Source: DTPS01 sp049591295 (GTDB lineage Bacteria > Acidobacteriota > UBA4820 > DSQY01). Taken from it: 38,807 nucleotides of DNA. The stretch's first letter is position 1; each line of letters opens with the position of its first letter. The translations under genes were made by a program, and so were the position numbers. Of this stretch, positions 25,785-33,996 are shown piece by piece. The stretch lies in NCBI GenBank assembly GCA_049591295.1, contig JBAWEQ010000125.1:1-38807 (forward strand), given 5' to 3'. Under the pieces are notes generated by a model, which was not told the origin of the DNA, ran no database searches, and worked only from the letters and a program-made list of their open reading frames with translations.

Positions 25785-26495
25785 ATGCATCTTGCTCTGG
25801 CGGCGACCAATGTTTCAGGGCTCCTGAGCCACTCCGGTTGGGTAGCCAAGTCCGTCCTCTTGGTGCTCCTGCTCTTCTCCCTCGTCTCCTGGAGCATCAT
25901 CATCGATCGCGTCATCAACCTCCGCCGGCTGCGTGCCCGGTCCAGGGAGTTCTACGAGACGCTTCGCCGCTCCCAGCGCGTGGCCGACATGCTCGCTTCC
26001 GCCAAGACCGCCAAGGATTCGCCGCTGCGCGAGATGTTCATGGAGACCTACCGGGAGCTCCACGATCAGGTGAAGGACCAGTTGGCGCCGGGCGCCACCG
26101 CGGCCGGCGGCCCGGAGGCGCGCCCCCAGCTTCGGCACACGGAGAACATCGAACGCACCCTCCAGCGGGTGATGAGGGACCAGGCCATCATGCTGGAGTC
26201 GGGCATGGCCTTCCTGGCCACCACCGCGGCCTCCACCCCCTTCATCGGCCTCTTCGGAACCGTCTGGGGCATCATGGAGGCCTTCCAAGCCATCGGCCTC
26301 TCGGGCAGCGCCACGCTCTCTTCGGTGGCCCCCGGCATCTCGGAGGCCCTCATCACCACCGCCGCCGGCCTCTTCGCCGCCATCCCCGCCCTCATCGGCT
26401 ACAACCTGCTGGGGCGCCGGCTCAAGGCCTTCAACGCCTACATGGAGCAGTTCGCCCTCGACCTCATCAACTTCCTGACCAACCGCTTCGCCTGA
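25785..26495 (+). CDS. tolQ: TolQ/ExbB/MotA-family proton channel subunit
   Basis: A 236-residue inner-membrane protein. One helix near 17-38, a cytoplasmic loop (about 40-125) and two C-terminal helices with the family motifs FIGLFGTVWGIMEAFQAIG (about 148-166) and SEALITTAAGLFAAIPALIG (about 185-204), the latter with the conserved Thr pair. It would form the proton channel with TolR or ExbD to energise outer-membrane functions. No TolR/ExbD follows; the gene downstream belongs to another family. The symbol is by family resemblance; ExbB is equally possible. ATG 25785 favoured over a GTG at 25779 by spacing from AGGAGG. Confidence 0.85.
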   Translation: MHLALAATNVSGLLSHSGWVAKSVLLVLLLFSLVSWSIIIDRVINLRRLRARSREFYETLRRSQRVADMLASAKTAKDSPLREMFMETYRELHDQVKDQLAPGATAAGGPEARPQLRHTENIERTLQRVMRDQAIMLESGMAFLATTAASTPFIGLFGTVWGIMEAFQAIGLSGSATLSSVAPGISEALITTAAGLFAAIPALIGYNLLGRRLKAFNAYMEQFALDLINFLTNRFA

Positions 26496-26499
26496 GCGT

Positions 26500-27402
26500 G
26501 TGACTCGGAAAAGAACCGGGAGCCAAGGCCCCCAACGAACAACCCAGCGCACATCGGGACACGAGCGGGCCGGCGAGGCGCACCCCCTGCCTCTCGGCGA
26601 ACTGCTCGATGGAATAGCGGGCCAGTACGGTCCGCGCTTCCTGCACTCCGACCCCATCGCCTTCGCGCGGCGCTATGACTCCCCGGCCGACCGGGAGGCG
26701 GCGGCGCTCATCGCCGCCCTCTTCGCCTACGGCAACGTGAAGGCCATGGGGGCGTTTCTGAAGGTCCTGCTGGACGAGGTCGGCCCCGAGCCCGCGGCGC
26801 GCCTCGCGCGGGGGATCCCCAAGGGGTTCACCGCTCCCGCCTACCGGTTCCAGACCGCGACTGACGTGCGAAGGTTTCTGGAGGCCGTGGGCGCCGTCCT
26901 GAAGCGGTTCGGCTCGCTGGAGGAGGCGTTCTTGGCGGCCCCGGGTTCGCCGTGGGACCGCATCGAAGCCCTCGCCACGATCCTTCAAGCTGAAGCCGCC
27001 CCGCTCAGTCGGGGGCTGAGGCAGCTCCTGCCCCTCCCTTCGGGAGGGTCCGCGTGCAAGCGCTGGTGGATGTTCCTGCGCTGGGTGGTCCGGCCGGACG
27101 ACGGGGTGGACCTGGGCCTGTGGCACTGCCTCTCCCCCTCCGAGCTGCTCATCCCCATCGACACCCACCTGGCCCGCATCGCCTACGCCCTGGGCCTCAC
27201 CCGCCGCCGGACGCCCGACCGCCGGTTCGCCGAGGAGGTGACGGCCTCCCTGGCCCGCTTCTGCCCCGAGGACCCCACGCGGTACGACTTCGGGCTTGCC
27301 CGCCTGGGCATCCTCGGGGCGTGCCCGCGCCGCCAGGTGGAGGAGCTCTGCCGGGCCTGCTCCCTCCGCCCCCACTGCCGGCTGGGGCGCAAGAAGGGGT
27401 GA
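26500..27402 (+). CDS. TIGR02757/DUF2400-family protein
   Basis: A 300-residue protein of a conserved family with no assigned reaction. Core motifs: AALFAYGNVKAMGAFL, LPSGGSACKRWWMFLRWVVR, DDGVDLGLWHCLSPSELLIP and IDTHLARIAYALGLTRR. An Arg/Gly-rich N-terminal segment of about 30 residues exceeds the family length, so the GTG at 26500 may not be the true start. The end has C-x8-C-x2-C-x5-C, reminiscent of the Fe-S cluster loop of endonuclease III, which hints at a helix-hairpin-helix DNA-repair relationship (inference). It starts 4 nt after tolQ, so co-transcribed. Confidence 0.83.
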   Translation: MTRKRTGSQGPQRTTQRTSGHERAGEAHPLPLGELLDGIAGQYGPRFLHSDPIAFARRYDSPADREAAALIAALFAYGNVKAMGAFLKVLLDEVGPEPAARLARGIPKGFTAPAYRFQTATDVRRFLEAVGAVLKRFGSLEEAFLAAPGSPWDRIEALATILQAEAAPLSRGLRQLLPLPSGGSACKRWWMFLRWVVRPDDGVDLGLWHCLSPSELLIPIDTHLARIAYALGLTRRRTPDRRFAEEVTASLARFCPEDPTRYDFGLARLGILGACPRRQVEELCRACSLRPHCRLGRKKG

Positions 27403-27481
27403 TTGGGGATTGGGGGATTTCAAATTGAAGGAGACGCCTCCTCGGCCTCTCCGCCCTCCACGCTCCACCGCCCCACCGCCC

Positions 27482-27511
27482 TTGCCGAAAACCGCGTCCG
27501 CGCGCTATTCT
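27482..27511 (+). promoter_or_regulatory. Possible promoter of ftsK
   Basis: TTGCCG (27482-27487), 18-bp spacer, TATTCT (27506-27511). Each box matches consensus at four of six positions; it lies 21 bp before the GTG of ftsK. Confidence 0.35.
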
Positions 27512-27532
27512 TAGGCCCGGAGGTCCCGTCTG

Positions 27533-29797
27533 GTGAGCCGCGCGGCGAAGGGAGAACAAGCGTCCAGCCAGGGAAGTTCCCTGCCCATCTCTCCGGTGGA
27601 GCGAGCGGAGGGACTGTCGCTGGCCAGGGAGATCTCGGCCATCCTCACCCTCACGCTCGCCCTCCTCACGGCCCTGGCGCTCGTCTCCTACCACCCCTAC
27701 GACCCGGGCTCCTTCTCCTTCGGCAACGTTTCGGTCAGGCCCGACAACTGGGTGGGCATCCTGGGGGCCAACTGGGCCTCGCTCCTGGTCCACCTCTTCG
27801 GCCTCGTGGCCATCTGGTTCCCCATCCTGGCCGCACGCATCGGGGCCCTCGTGCTGTTGAGGCGCCCGCTCCTGAGCGCCAGCCGCCTGCTTCTCTGGGT
27901 GTCCCTGGTCCTGAGCCAGGCCACCCTGCTCCAGTGGGCCTTCGGAAACCTGACCTTCAGCCTGTACGGGCAGAGCGCCCCCACGGCCACGGGCGGCGTC
28001 GTCGGCATCATCCTCGGTGAGCTCATCGAGCGGGCGCTGGGCTCTGGAGGGACGGCGGTTCTGCTGCCCGTCTGGGTCCTTCTCACGCTCATGCTCTTCT
28101 GGCAGATCTCCTTCCTGGGCTCCATCAGAAAAATCGGCGTCCCCTTCCAGCGCATGCGGGGAAACTGGGAGCTGAAGAAGGAGCGCAAGCGCCAGAGCGT
28201 GAACCGAGAGGAGGTCATGGAGCAGGTCCGCCAGAAGCAGCAGGAGAGGCTCCAGCGGGAGGAGGTGCGCCAGGCGGACCGGGACGCGCGCATCTCCGAA
28301 CGGGCCGCCACGGTGCCGGCCTTGCCCCTGGAACCCCCGCCCGACCACGGCCGCTACCGCCTGCCCCCCAGCGACCTCCTGGACCCGCCCAAGCCACGCC
28401 CGCCCGTCAACGAGCAGCGCCTGCGCGAGAGGGCGGCCCGCATCGAGGCCCGCCTGATGGAATTCGACATCGCCGGGGAGGTGGTGGAGATCCACCCCGG
28501 CCCCGTCGTCACTATCTTTGAGTTCAAGCCCGCCCCCGGGGTGAAGTACACGCGCATCACCTCCCTGGAGGAGGACCTGGCCCTCTCGCTCAAGGCCGAC
28601 CACATCCGCGTGGACCGCGTGAGCGGCAAGTCCCACATCGGCATCGAGGTACCCAACGAACAGCGCGAGATCATCTCTTTCCGCGAGCTGATCGAATCGA
28701 GGGCCTTCGCCGAGACCCCGGGCCGGCTGCCCATCGCCCTGGGCAAGACCGTCGAGGGCGAGCCCTTCATCACCACCCTCGACCAGATGCCGCACCTCCT
28801 CGTGGCGGGAACCACCGGCTCGGGCAAGAGCGTGGGCATCAACGCCCTGATCCACAGCATCCTCTTCCGCTCGAGTCCCGACGAGGTGAAGTTCATCCTC
28901 ATCGACCCCAAGCAGGTGGAGCTGAAGGTCTACGAGGAGATCCCCCACCTCATGACGCCGGTGGTGACCGACGTCAAGAAGGCGGCCAACGCCCTCAACT
29001 GGGCGGTTCGCGAGATGACCGAGCGCTACAAGTACCTAGCGGCCGCCAAGGTGCGGAGCATCGACCAGTACAACGCCTACGTCCGGAGCCTGACCCCCAG
29101 CTCGGCCGACGGCGTGCTCGACGTGAACCGGCCCCTGCCCTACATCGTGATCGTCATCGACGAGCTCTACGACCTGATGGCGTCGGTGGCCAAGGAGGTG
29201 GAGACGGCCATCGCCCGCCTGTCGGCCATGGCACGGGCCGTGGGCATCCACCTCATCCTGGCCACGCAGCGGCCCTCCAGGGACGTCATCACGGGCGTGA
29301 TCAAGAGCAACCTCTCCAGCCGCATCGCTTTCCAGGTGCGGGAGAAGCTCGAGAGCCGGCTCATCCTCGATCAGAACGGGGCCGAGACCCTGGAGGGCAA
29401 GGGGGACATGCTCTACCTGCCGCCCGGCTCCGGCCGCCTCGTGCGGGTTCACGGCGGCTACCTCTCCAACGCGGAGACGCAGAGGGTCCTGCAGTACCTC
29501 TCCAGGCAGGGCGAGCCCTCCTTCGACGTGGACATCCTCAAGGACGCCCCCGCCGCGGAGGGAGGGGAGCCGGCCGCAGAGGGCGCCTCCTCCGACGAAG
29601 ATCCCCTGTACGAGGATGCCCTCCAGCTCGTGGTGAGAACGGGCGTGGCCTCGGCCAGCAACCTCCAGCGCAAGATGAGGATCGGCTACGCCCGCGCCGC
29701 CCGGCTGCTGGACGTCATGGAGCAGAGGGGCGTGGTGGGCCCGGCGGACGGGGCCAAGCCCCGCGAGGTCTTCCTCTCGCCCGACGATTTGGCCTAG
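27533..29797 (+). CDS. ftsK: FtsK/SpoIIIE DNA translocase
   Basis: A 754-residue chromosome-dimer-resolving DNA pump at the division septum. Four membrane helices lie in about 30-200, then a Lys/Arg/Gln-rich coiled linker (about 205-260), the alpha/beta RecA-like motor (about 290-680) with Walker A AGTTGSGKS (about 425-433) and Walker B YIVIVIDELYDLM (about 537-549), and a C-terminal winged-helix gamma domain (about 690-750) that reads KOPS-like sites. The linker is short compared with E. coli FtsK. GTG start with a GGAGG-like site 9 nt upstream. Confidence 0.95.
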   Translation: MSRAAKGEQASSQGSSLPISPVERAEGLSLAREISAILTLTLALLTALALVSYHPYDPGSFSFGNVSVRPDNWVGILGANWASLLVHLFGLVAIWFPILAARIGALVLLRRPLLSASRLLLWVSLVLSQATLLQWAFGNLTFSLYGQSAPTATGGVVGIILGELIERALGSGGTAVLLPVWVLLTLMLFWQISFLGSIRKIGVPFQRMRGNWELKKERKRQSVNREEVMEQVRQKQQERLQREEVRQADRDARISERAATVPALPLEPPPDHGRYRLPPSDLLDPPKPRPPVNEQRLRERAARIEARLMEFDIAGEVVEIHPGPVVTIFEFKPAPGVKYTRITSLEEDLALSLKADHIRVDRVSGKSHIGIEVPNEQREIISFRELIESRAFAETPGRLPIALGKTVEGEPFITTLDQMPHLLVAGTTGSGKSVGINALIHSILFRSSPDEVKFILIDPKQVELKVYEEIPHLMTPVVTDVKKAANALNWAVREMTERYKYLAAAKVRSIDQYNAYVRSLTPSSADGVLDVNRPLPYIVIVIDELYDLMASVAKEVETAIARLSAMARAVGIHLILATQRPSRDVITGVIKSNLSSRIAFQVREKLESRLILDQNGAETLEGKGDMLYLPPGSGRLVRVHGGYLSNAETQRVLQYLSRQGEPSFDVDILKDAPAAEGGEPAAEGASSDEDPLYEDALQLVVRTGVASASNLQRKMRIGYARAARLLDVMEQRGVVGPADGAKPREVFLSPDDLA

Positions 29798-29852
29798 GTG
29801 ATGGAGGGTGGAGGGTCGGGAAGGCCCGCCTCCCGTGCTCCTCACCGCACCC

Positions 29853-30455
29853 CTAAGGGCAGGCTTCGTCCCCCTGCCTGATCGGGCCCCGGGGACAGCA
29901 CAGCGTGAACTCGGGAGCGGCGGTCTCGATGCACGAGCGCTCCGCCTCTTCGCACCCGCCGCAGATCCGCGTCTTCCCGTCGGGAAGCGGCCTCACCGAG
30001 AAGGAGAATTGAGCGAGGCCGGCGAAAGAGCCCTGGACGAGCGTCCTCGTCTCGGTTCCATCGGCCGCGCCCACCACCGTCACCACCCGGATCCTCCGGT
30101 CGCCCTCCGGCGGGCGGTCCAAGGCCACGCTGCCCCCCTGGTCCCACAGCTCGCTGCCCGCCATGGCCCTGGGATGCTCCGCCTGGATCTGCGCGACGAT
30201 CGAATCCGGCGCGCTCACCGAGCAGAGCGCCAGCAGAAGCGTGTGGCTGGGTTCGGAGTAGACCTTGAGCGCCTCGATCGGCGGAAGGCCGGGCGTTTCC
30301 GGGCCAAAGGCATAGGTGATCCTGTAGACCAGGCTCTGGTCCGTGGAGCCTGCCACCGCGATCTCCCCGGGCCGAAGGGGCCTTCCCGCGCCAGAGGCGG
30401 CCACCGCCAGCCCGGCCAACAGGCCCGCCAGAACGATCCCTCGCCCTGCATTCAT
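29853..30455 (-). CDS. Secreted cysteine-rich protein of unknown function
   Basis: A 200-residue protein with a signal peptide (residues 1-23: RGIVLAGLLAGLAVAASGAG). The middle is beta-rich with no known motif. The C-terminal 40 residues hold six cysteines (RICGGCEEAERSC, TLCCPRG, DEACP), probably disulfide-bonded or metal-binding. GGGGGAGG ribosome site. Monocistronic and convergent with ftsK. I do not recognise the family. Confidence 0.72.
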   Translation of the reverse strand: MNAGRGIVLAGLLAGLAVAASGAGRPLRPGEIAVAGSTDQSLVYRITYAFGPETPGLPPIEALKVYSEPSHTLLLALCSVSAPDSIVAQIQAEHPRAMAGSELWDQGGSVALDRPPEGDRRIRVVTVVGAADGTETRTLVQGSFAGLAQFSFSVRPLPDGKTRICGGCEEAERSCIETAAPEFTLCCPRGPIRQGDEACP

Positions 30456-30797
30456 GGCTACCTCCCCCGACCGCGACGCCAGGTCGTCTCTCTCCGCCGT
30501 GCAAGGGGCCCATCGCGGGCGGTCGCAATTCTTGTCTATAGCTTAAAGCTTTTCCAGCGCCTTTGCATGAATTCGTAGCCGTTTCATCGCGGCGGGACGC
30601 GCCGGGGCGGTCGCTCCCTTCCCAGGGAGCCGATTCCGTTCTACACTGTCCTGCGTAGGTGCGAACGGCGCCAGGGAGCGCCCCGCGCGCCTACCGCATT
30701 GCCGCGCCAGGTGCCCACCGCCGGCGGAAGCATTCGAAGACCCACTTACTCGCTCCTCCGCCCGCTGGGAACCACTTTGGATGGGAGGTTGGCCCCC

Positions 30798-31523
30798 ATG
30801 CGCCGCGGGGAAGACGTTCAGGATCCCCCAACGTCAAATGGACATGGCCACAGGCCCATCCGGGTCGTGATCGCGGACGATCATCCCGTCGTGCGGGAGG
30901 GGCTGAAGAGCGTCCTCGCCATCCCTGAAATCCAGGTGGTCGGCGAGGCGGCTTCGGGGGCCGAGGCCGTCCGGGTCGTCCGGAGACTCAAGCCCGACGT
31001 AGCGATCCTGGACATCAAGATGCCCAAGATGGACGGGTTGCAGGCCCTCCGCCTCATCAAGGAGCGCTCCCCGGGAACGGCCGTGCTCATGCTCACGAAC
31101 TACGACGACCCCGCCTTTCTCATGAGCGCCGTGGCCGGGGGCGCAGCCGGCTATATGCTCAAGGGCGCATCGAGCCAGGATCTACTGGACCTCGTCATGG
31201 CGCTGGGGGACGGAGAGGACGTGATGAAACCGGAAAACCTCCTGCACGTCCTCCAGGGGCTGGCCGAGACCCAGGAAGGATTCTACCTCTCCGCCCGCCG
31301 CGCAGATCCCTCCCTGTCGGTACGGGAGATGGACATCCTGAGACTCCTCGCCGGCGGCCAAAAGAACCAGGAGATGGCCCGCGTTCTGGGGCTCTCCATC
31401 GCCACCGTCAAATCGCACCTCTACCACCTGTTCAAGAAGATCGGCGTCTCAGACCGCACCCAGGCCCTCCTCTGGGCCACCCGCAACGGCCTCATCGGAC
31501 CGGCCTCCAGCCGCGAAGAGTGA
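30798..31523 (+). CDS. Orphan NarL/LuxR-type response regulator
   Basis: A 241-residue two-component regulator. Receiver domain (about 17-135): acidic pair in VVIADDHPVV, phospho-Asp in VAILDIKMPK, Thr/Lys in VLMLTNYDD and GYMLKGAS. LuxR-type HTH at about 175-232: SVREMDILRLLAGGQKNQEM and ATVKSHLYHLFKKIG. No histidine kinase nearby, so its partner is elsewhere. ATG 30798 chosen because GGGAGG lies upstream and the receiver domain begins soon after; the upstream open frame has no family sequence. Confidence 0.87.
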   Translation: MRRGEDVQDPPTSNGHGHRPIRVVIADDHPVVREGLKSVLAIPEIQVVGEAASGAEAVRVVRRLKPDVAILDIKMPKMDGLQALRLIKERSPGTAVLMLTNYDDPAFLMSAVAGGAAGYMLKGASSQDLLDLVMALGDGEDVMKPENLLHVLQGLAETQEGFYLSARRADPSLSVREMDILRLLAGGQKNQEMARVLGLSIATVKSHLYHLFKKIGVSDRTQALLWATRNGLIGPASSREE

Positions 31524-31531
31524 GCCTATGG

Positions 31532-31612
31532 GAACGCGAGAGGCGAAACGCGAGACGCGAGAGGCTAGAGGCTAAAACAAGATTCACCACAGAGGCACAG
31601 AGGACGCAGAGG
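31532..31612. repeat. Short tandem tract and dispersed-repeat fragment
   Basis: 31532-31562 carries reiterated GCGAGAGGC and ACGCGAGACGCGAGAGGC, the inverse of the tract at 7581-7637. Then 31580-31612 reads CACCACAGAGGCACAGAGG and similar, an ACAGAGG-type tract of the kind dispersed through many environmental genomes. Non-coding. Confidence 0.7.
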
Positions 31613-31646
31613 GGGACGGTACCCCAAATTCCTCCAGCTCGGCTCT

Positions 31647-32819
31647 TCAGGCTCCGGCGGCTTGGGCGATCCTGGCGATGGCTTGCCGGATCTTCTCCTC
31701 GTCCACCGCGAAGGAGATGCGGACGAAGCCCTCCTGCCCCAGCGCCGAGCCCGGGATGACCATCACCCCCGCCTGCTTCAGCAGGGTGGAGGCCAGCACG
31801 TCCGTGCGCTCGATGCCCATCCTCCCCATCAGCTCCCTGGCGTTGGGAAAGACGTAGAAGGCCCCCTGGGGCTGACGGAAGGGAAGCCCGGGGATCTGGG
31901 CCAGCCCGTTGCAGATCGCCTGCCGCCTGCGCGTGAACTGCTCCAGCACCGGGGCGAAGAGCTCCTCCTCGCGTCGGAGCGCCTCCAGCGCCCCGAACTG
32001 GGCGAAGGTGGTGGGCCCGTTCATGGAGTGCGACTGGATCTTCCCCGCGGCGGCGATGCCCTCCGCGGGACCGATGGCATACCCCATCCGGTAGCCCGTC
32101 ATGGAAAAGGTCTTGGAGAAGGAGCCCGCGATGAAGAACGGCCGGCGCGCCTCGGGATCGAAGTGCGGCATGGTGGCGTACTCCACCCCCGGGTAGACGT
32201 AGCGGTCGTAGCACTCGTCCATGATCACGAAGAGCCGGTTTTGATCGGCGATTTCCAGGATCGAGGAGAGGAGGGATCGGGAGAGCACGGCGCCCGTCGG
32301 GTTGCAGGGGGAGTTGAGGACGATGCCCCGCGTGGCGGGAGAGATCATGGCCCTCAGCTCGTCGGGGTCCGGCTGGAAGCCGTCCTCCATCCGGCAGGGC
32401 AGGAACTTCGGCGTCCCTCCCCACAGCTTCACGATCTCCGGCGTGGAGACGTAGTAGGGTGCCGGGACGATCACCTCGCCCCCCTCGTCCATGTGCGAGC
32501 CGATGATGTGGAAGAGCGCGCCCTTGGCCCCGGCGGTGACCATGGCGTTGGCGGGGCTGTACTTCGCGCCGTAGCGCCGGTTGTACCGTTGGGCGACGGC
32601 CTCGCGCAGATCGGGGATGCCCATGGGGGGGCTGTAGTAGGTGTGGCCCTCGCGGAGCGCCCGCGCCGTGGCCTCCAGGATCGGCTCCGGCACGGGGAAG
32701 TCCGGCTGGCCTGGCCCCAGGTCGATGAAATCCGCCCCCTCCTTCCGCATCCGCTGGCCCTCCACGATGAGTTCCAGCAGACGGGAGGGCTCCACCCTGC
32801 GCATGCGGTCGGCGATCAT
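31647..32819 (-). CDS. Class I/II pyridoxal-phosphate aminotransferase (aspartate-aminotransferase-like)
   Basis: A 390-residue fold-type I aminotransferase. LGPGQPDFPVPEPI (34-47), SPCNPTGAVLS (170-180), IMDECYDRYVYP (199-210) and PLP Lys236 in AGSFSKTFSMTGYRMGY. C-terminal FVRISFA supplies the carboxylate-binding Arg. Probably acts on aspartate or a related amino acid; specificity not readable. ATG overlaps the coaD stop (ATGA), so it is the third gene of the ACP-coaD-aminotransferase operon. Confidence 0.9.
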   Translation of the reverse strand: MIADRMRRVEPSRLLELIVEGQRMRKEGADFIDLGPGQPDFPVPEPILEATARALREGHTYYSPPMGIPDLREAVAQRYNRRYGAKYSPANAMVTAGAKGALFHIIGSHMDEGGEVIVPAPYYVSTPEIVKLWGGTPKFLPCRMEDGFQPDPDELRAMISPATRGIVLNSPCNPTGAVLSRSLLSSILEIADQNRLFVIMDECYDRYVYPGVEYATMPHFDPEARRPFFIAGSFSKTFSMTGYRMGYAIGPAEGIAAAGKIQSHSMNGPTTFAQFGALEALRREEELFAPVLEQFTRRRQAICNGLAQIPGLPFRQPQGAFYVFPNARELMGRMGIERTDVLASTLLKQAGVMVIPGSALGQEGFVRISFAVDEEKIRQAIARIAQAAGA

Positions 32820-33298
32820 GGTTGCATTCGCTCCTTCAACAGGCGGGCCACGGGGGCGGGCACGAGCCCCTCCACCGGACCGCCGAGGCGGGCCACCTCC
32901 CGGACGAGCCGTGACGAGAGGTAGGTGTACTCCTCGCGCGGCATGAGGAAGACCGTGTCCACCTCGGGGGCCAGCCTCCGGTTCATGAGGGCCATCTGGA
33001 ATTCATACTCGAAGTCGCTCAGGGCCCGGATGCCCCGAAGGATGTGCCTCGCCCCCTTCGCCCGCACGTACTCCACGAGCAGCCCGTCGAAGGCGTCCAC
33101 CTCCACGTTCGCCACCCCTTGGAGGCTCTCCCGGATGAGGACGACCCGATCCTCGATGCTGAAGAGGCACTGCTTCTCCGTGTTGCGCAACACCGCCACC
33201 ACCAGCCGGTCGAACATGGTCGCGGCCCGGTGGATGATGTCCAGGTGGCCGTTGGTGATGGGATCGAAGGAGCCGGGGCAGATGGCCGTCGAGGTCAT
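32816..33298 (-). CDS. coaD: Phosphopantetheine adenylyltransferase
   Basis: A 160-residue enzyme making dephospho-CoA from 4'-phosphopantetheine and ATP, the penultimate step of CoA synthesis. CPGSFDPITNGHLDII (about 7-22) holds the T/H-x-G-H nucleotidyltransferase motif; HILRGIRALSDFEYEFQM and TYLSSRLVREVARLGG are diagnostic. Normal length. Overlaps both neighbours by 4 bp. The upstream ACP uses CoA as the donor of its prosthetic group, a sensible pairing. Confidence 0.97.
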   Translation of the reverse strand: MTSTAICPGSFDPITNGHLDIIHRAATMFDRLVVAVLRNTEKQCLFSIEDRVVLIRESLQGVANVEVDAFDGLLVEYVRAKGARHILRGIRALSDFEYEFQMALMNRRLAPEVDTVFLMPREEYTYLSSRLVREVARLGGPVEGLVPAPVARLLKERMQP

Positions 33299-33558
33299 GG
33301 CGCGGCCTGTCCCTTCTCCTGGATGAAGGCGGCCAGCGCGTTCAGGTTCTGGAAGACCTTCACGCCCACCTCCTCGTCGGTGATCTTGATCCCGAACTCC
33401 TTCTCCAGGGCGACCACCAGCTCCAGGGCGTCGATGGAGTCCAGACCCAGCCCCTCCCCGAAGAGGGGCATCTCGTCCTGGATCTCCTCGGGCTTCACGT
33501 TTTCCAGCCGGAGTTTCTCCACGATGAGTTTCCGAATGCGGTCCTTCAGCTCCTCCAT
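33295..33558 (-). CDS. Acyl carrier protein
   Basis: An 87-residue acidic four-helix carrier. LGLDSIDALELVVALEKEFG contains the phosphopantetheine Ser in D-S-I-D. It carries acyl or aminoacyl groups in fatty-acid or specialised biosynthesis; no ketosynthase nearby, so its pathway is open (it may be a non-housekeeping ACP). ATG 33558 has GGGAGGAG 3-4 nt upstream; an earlier in-frame ATG adds eight codons. Confidence 0.92.
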   Translation of the reverse strand: MEELKDRIRKLIVEKLRLENVKPEEIQDEMPLFGEGLGLDSIDALELVVALEKEFGIKITDEEVGVKVFQNLNALAAFIQEKGQAAP

Positions 33559-33996
33559 GGCTCCTCCCTTCCGAAGGGGCATTCTAACCAGAGCGCCTCA
33601 CATCCGCAACGGCGGCCGGCCGGATCGCCCCCGCCTCAGGACACTCCTCCCCGTGCCCGCGTCAACCCGCAGCAAGCCCGCACCGGGCTCTCGACGTGGG
33701 ACCCCGCTGTTCCGATCCCGGCGCCGGGCTCTGCACGACGGGATCCTGAGCCAGCAGCCCTTCGAAGGATGCCCCAGGATGACGGCGCGACGGAGGGCTC
33801 TCGGGTCTCCGCCATCCGCCTTCCCCCATCCCCGTCATTCTGAGGGCCGCCCCAACGGGCTCCCCTGGAAGAATCTCGATCACGTTCCGGCACATCTTGC
33901 CCTTGAGATCCTTCCAGGGCGGCTGGTCGAAGAAGCCCTCGGATGACGGCCCTAAGGAAAGAAGGCCGTCCGTCCAGGCCGCCTGAGCGGAACGGG
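33559..33996. other. Intergenic region with palindromic repeat elements
   Basis: No gene. It contains the imperfect palindrome at 33832-33949 and a diverged partial copy at about 33728-33776 (GGGATCCTGAG, CTTCGAAGGATGC, CAGGATGACGG). The ACP operon promoter should lie near 33580-33640 on the minus strand, but no strong match is visible. Confidence 0.6.
33832..33949. repeat. Imperfect palindromic element (REP/MITE-like)
   Basis: Outer arms CCGTCATTCTGAGGGC (33832-33847) and GCCCTCGGATGACGG (33935-33949) are inverted. Inner arms CCCTGGAAGAATCTCGA and TTGAGATCCTTCCAGGG are inverted too (15 of 17). The arms match the GTCATTCTGAG / GAAGAATCTC family seen dispersed in many environmental bacteria (memory, not searched). 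The whole can fold as one long hairpin. Confidence 0.75.
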
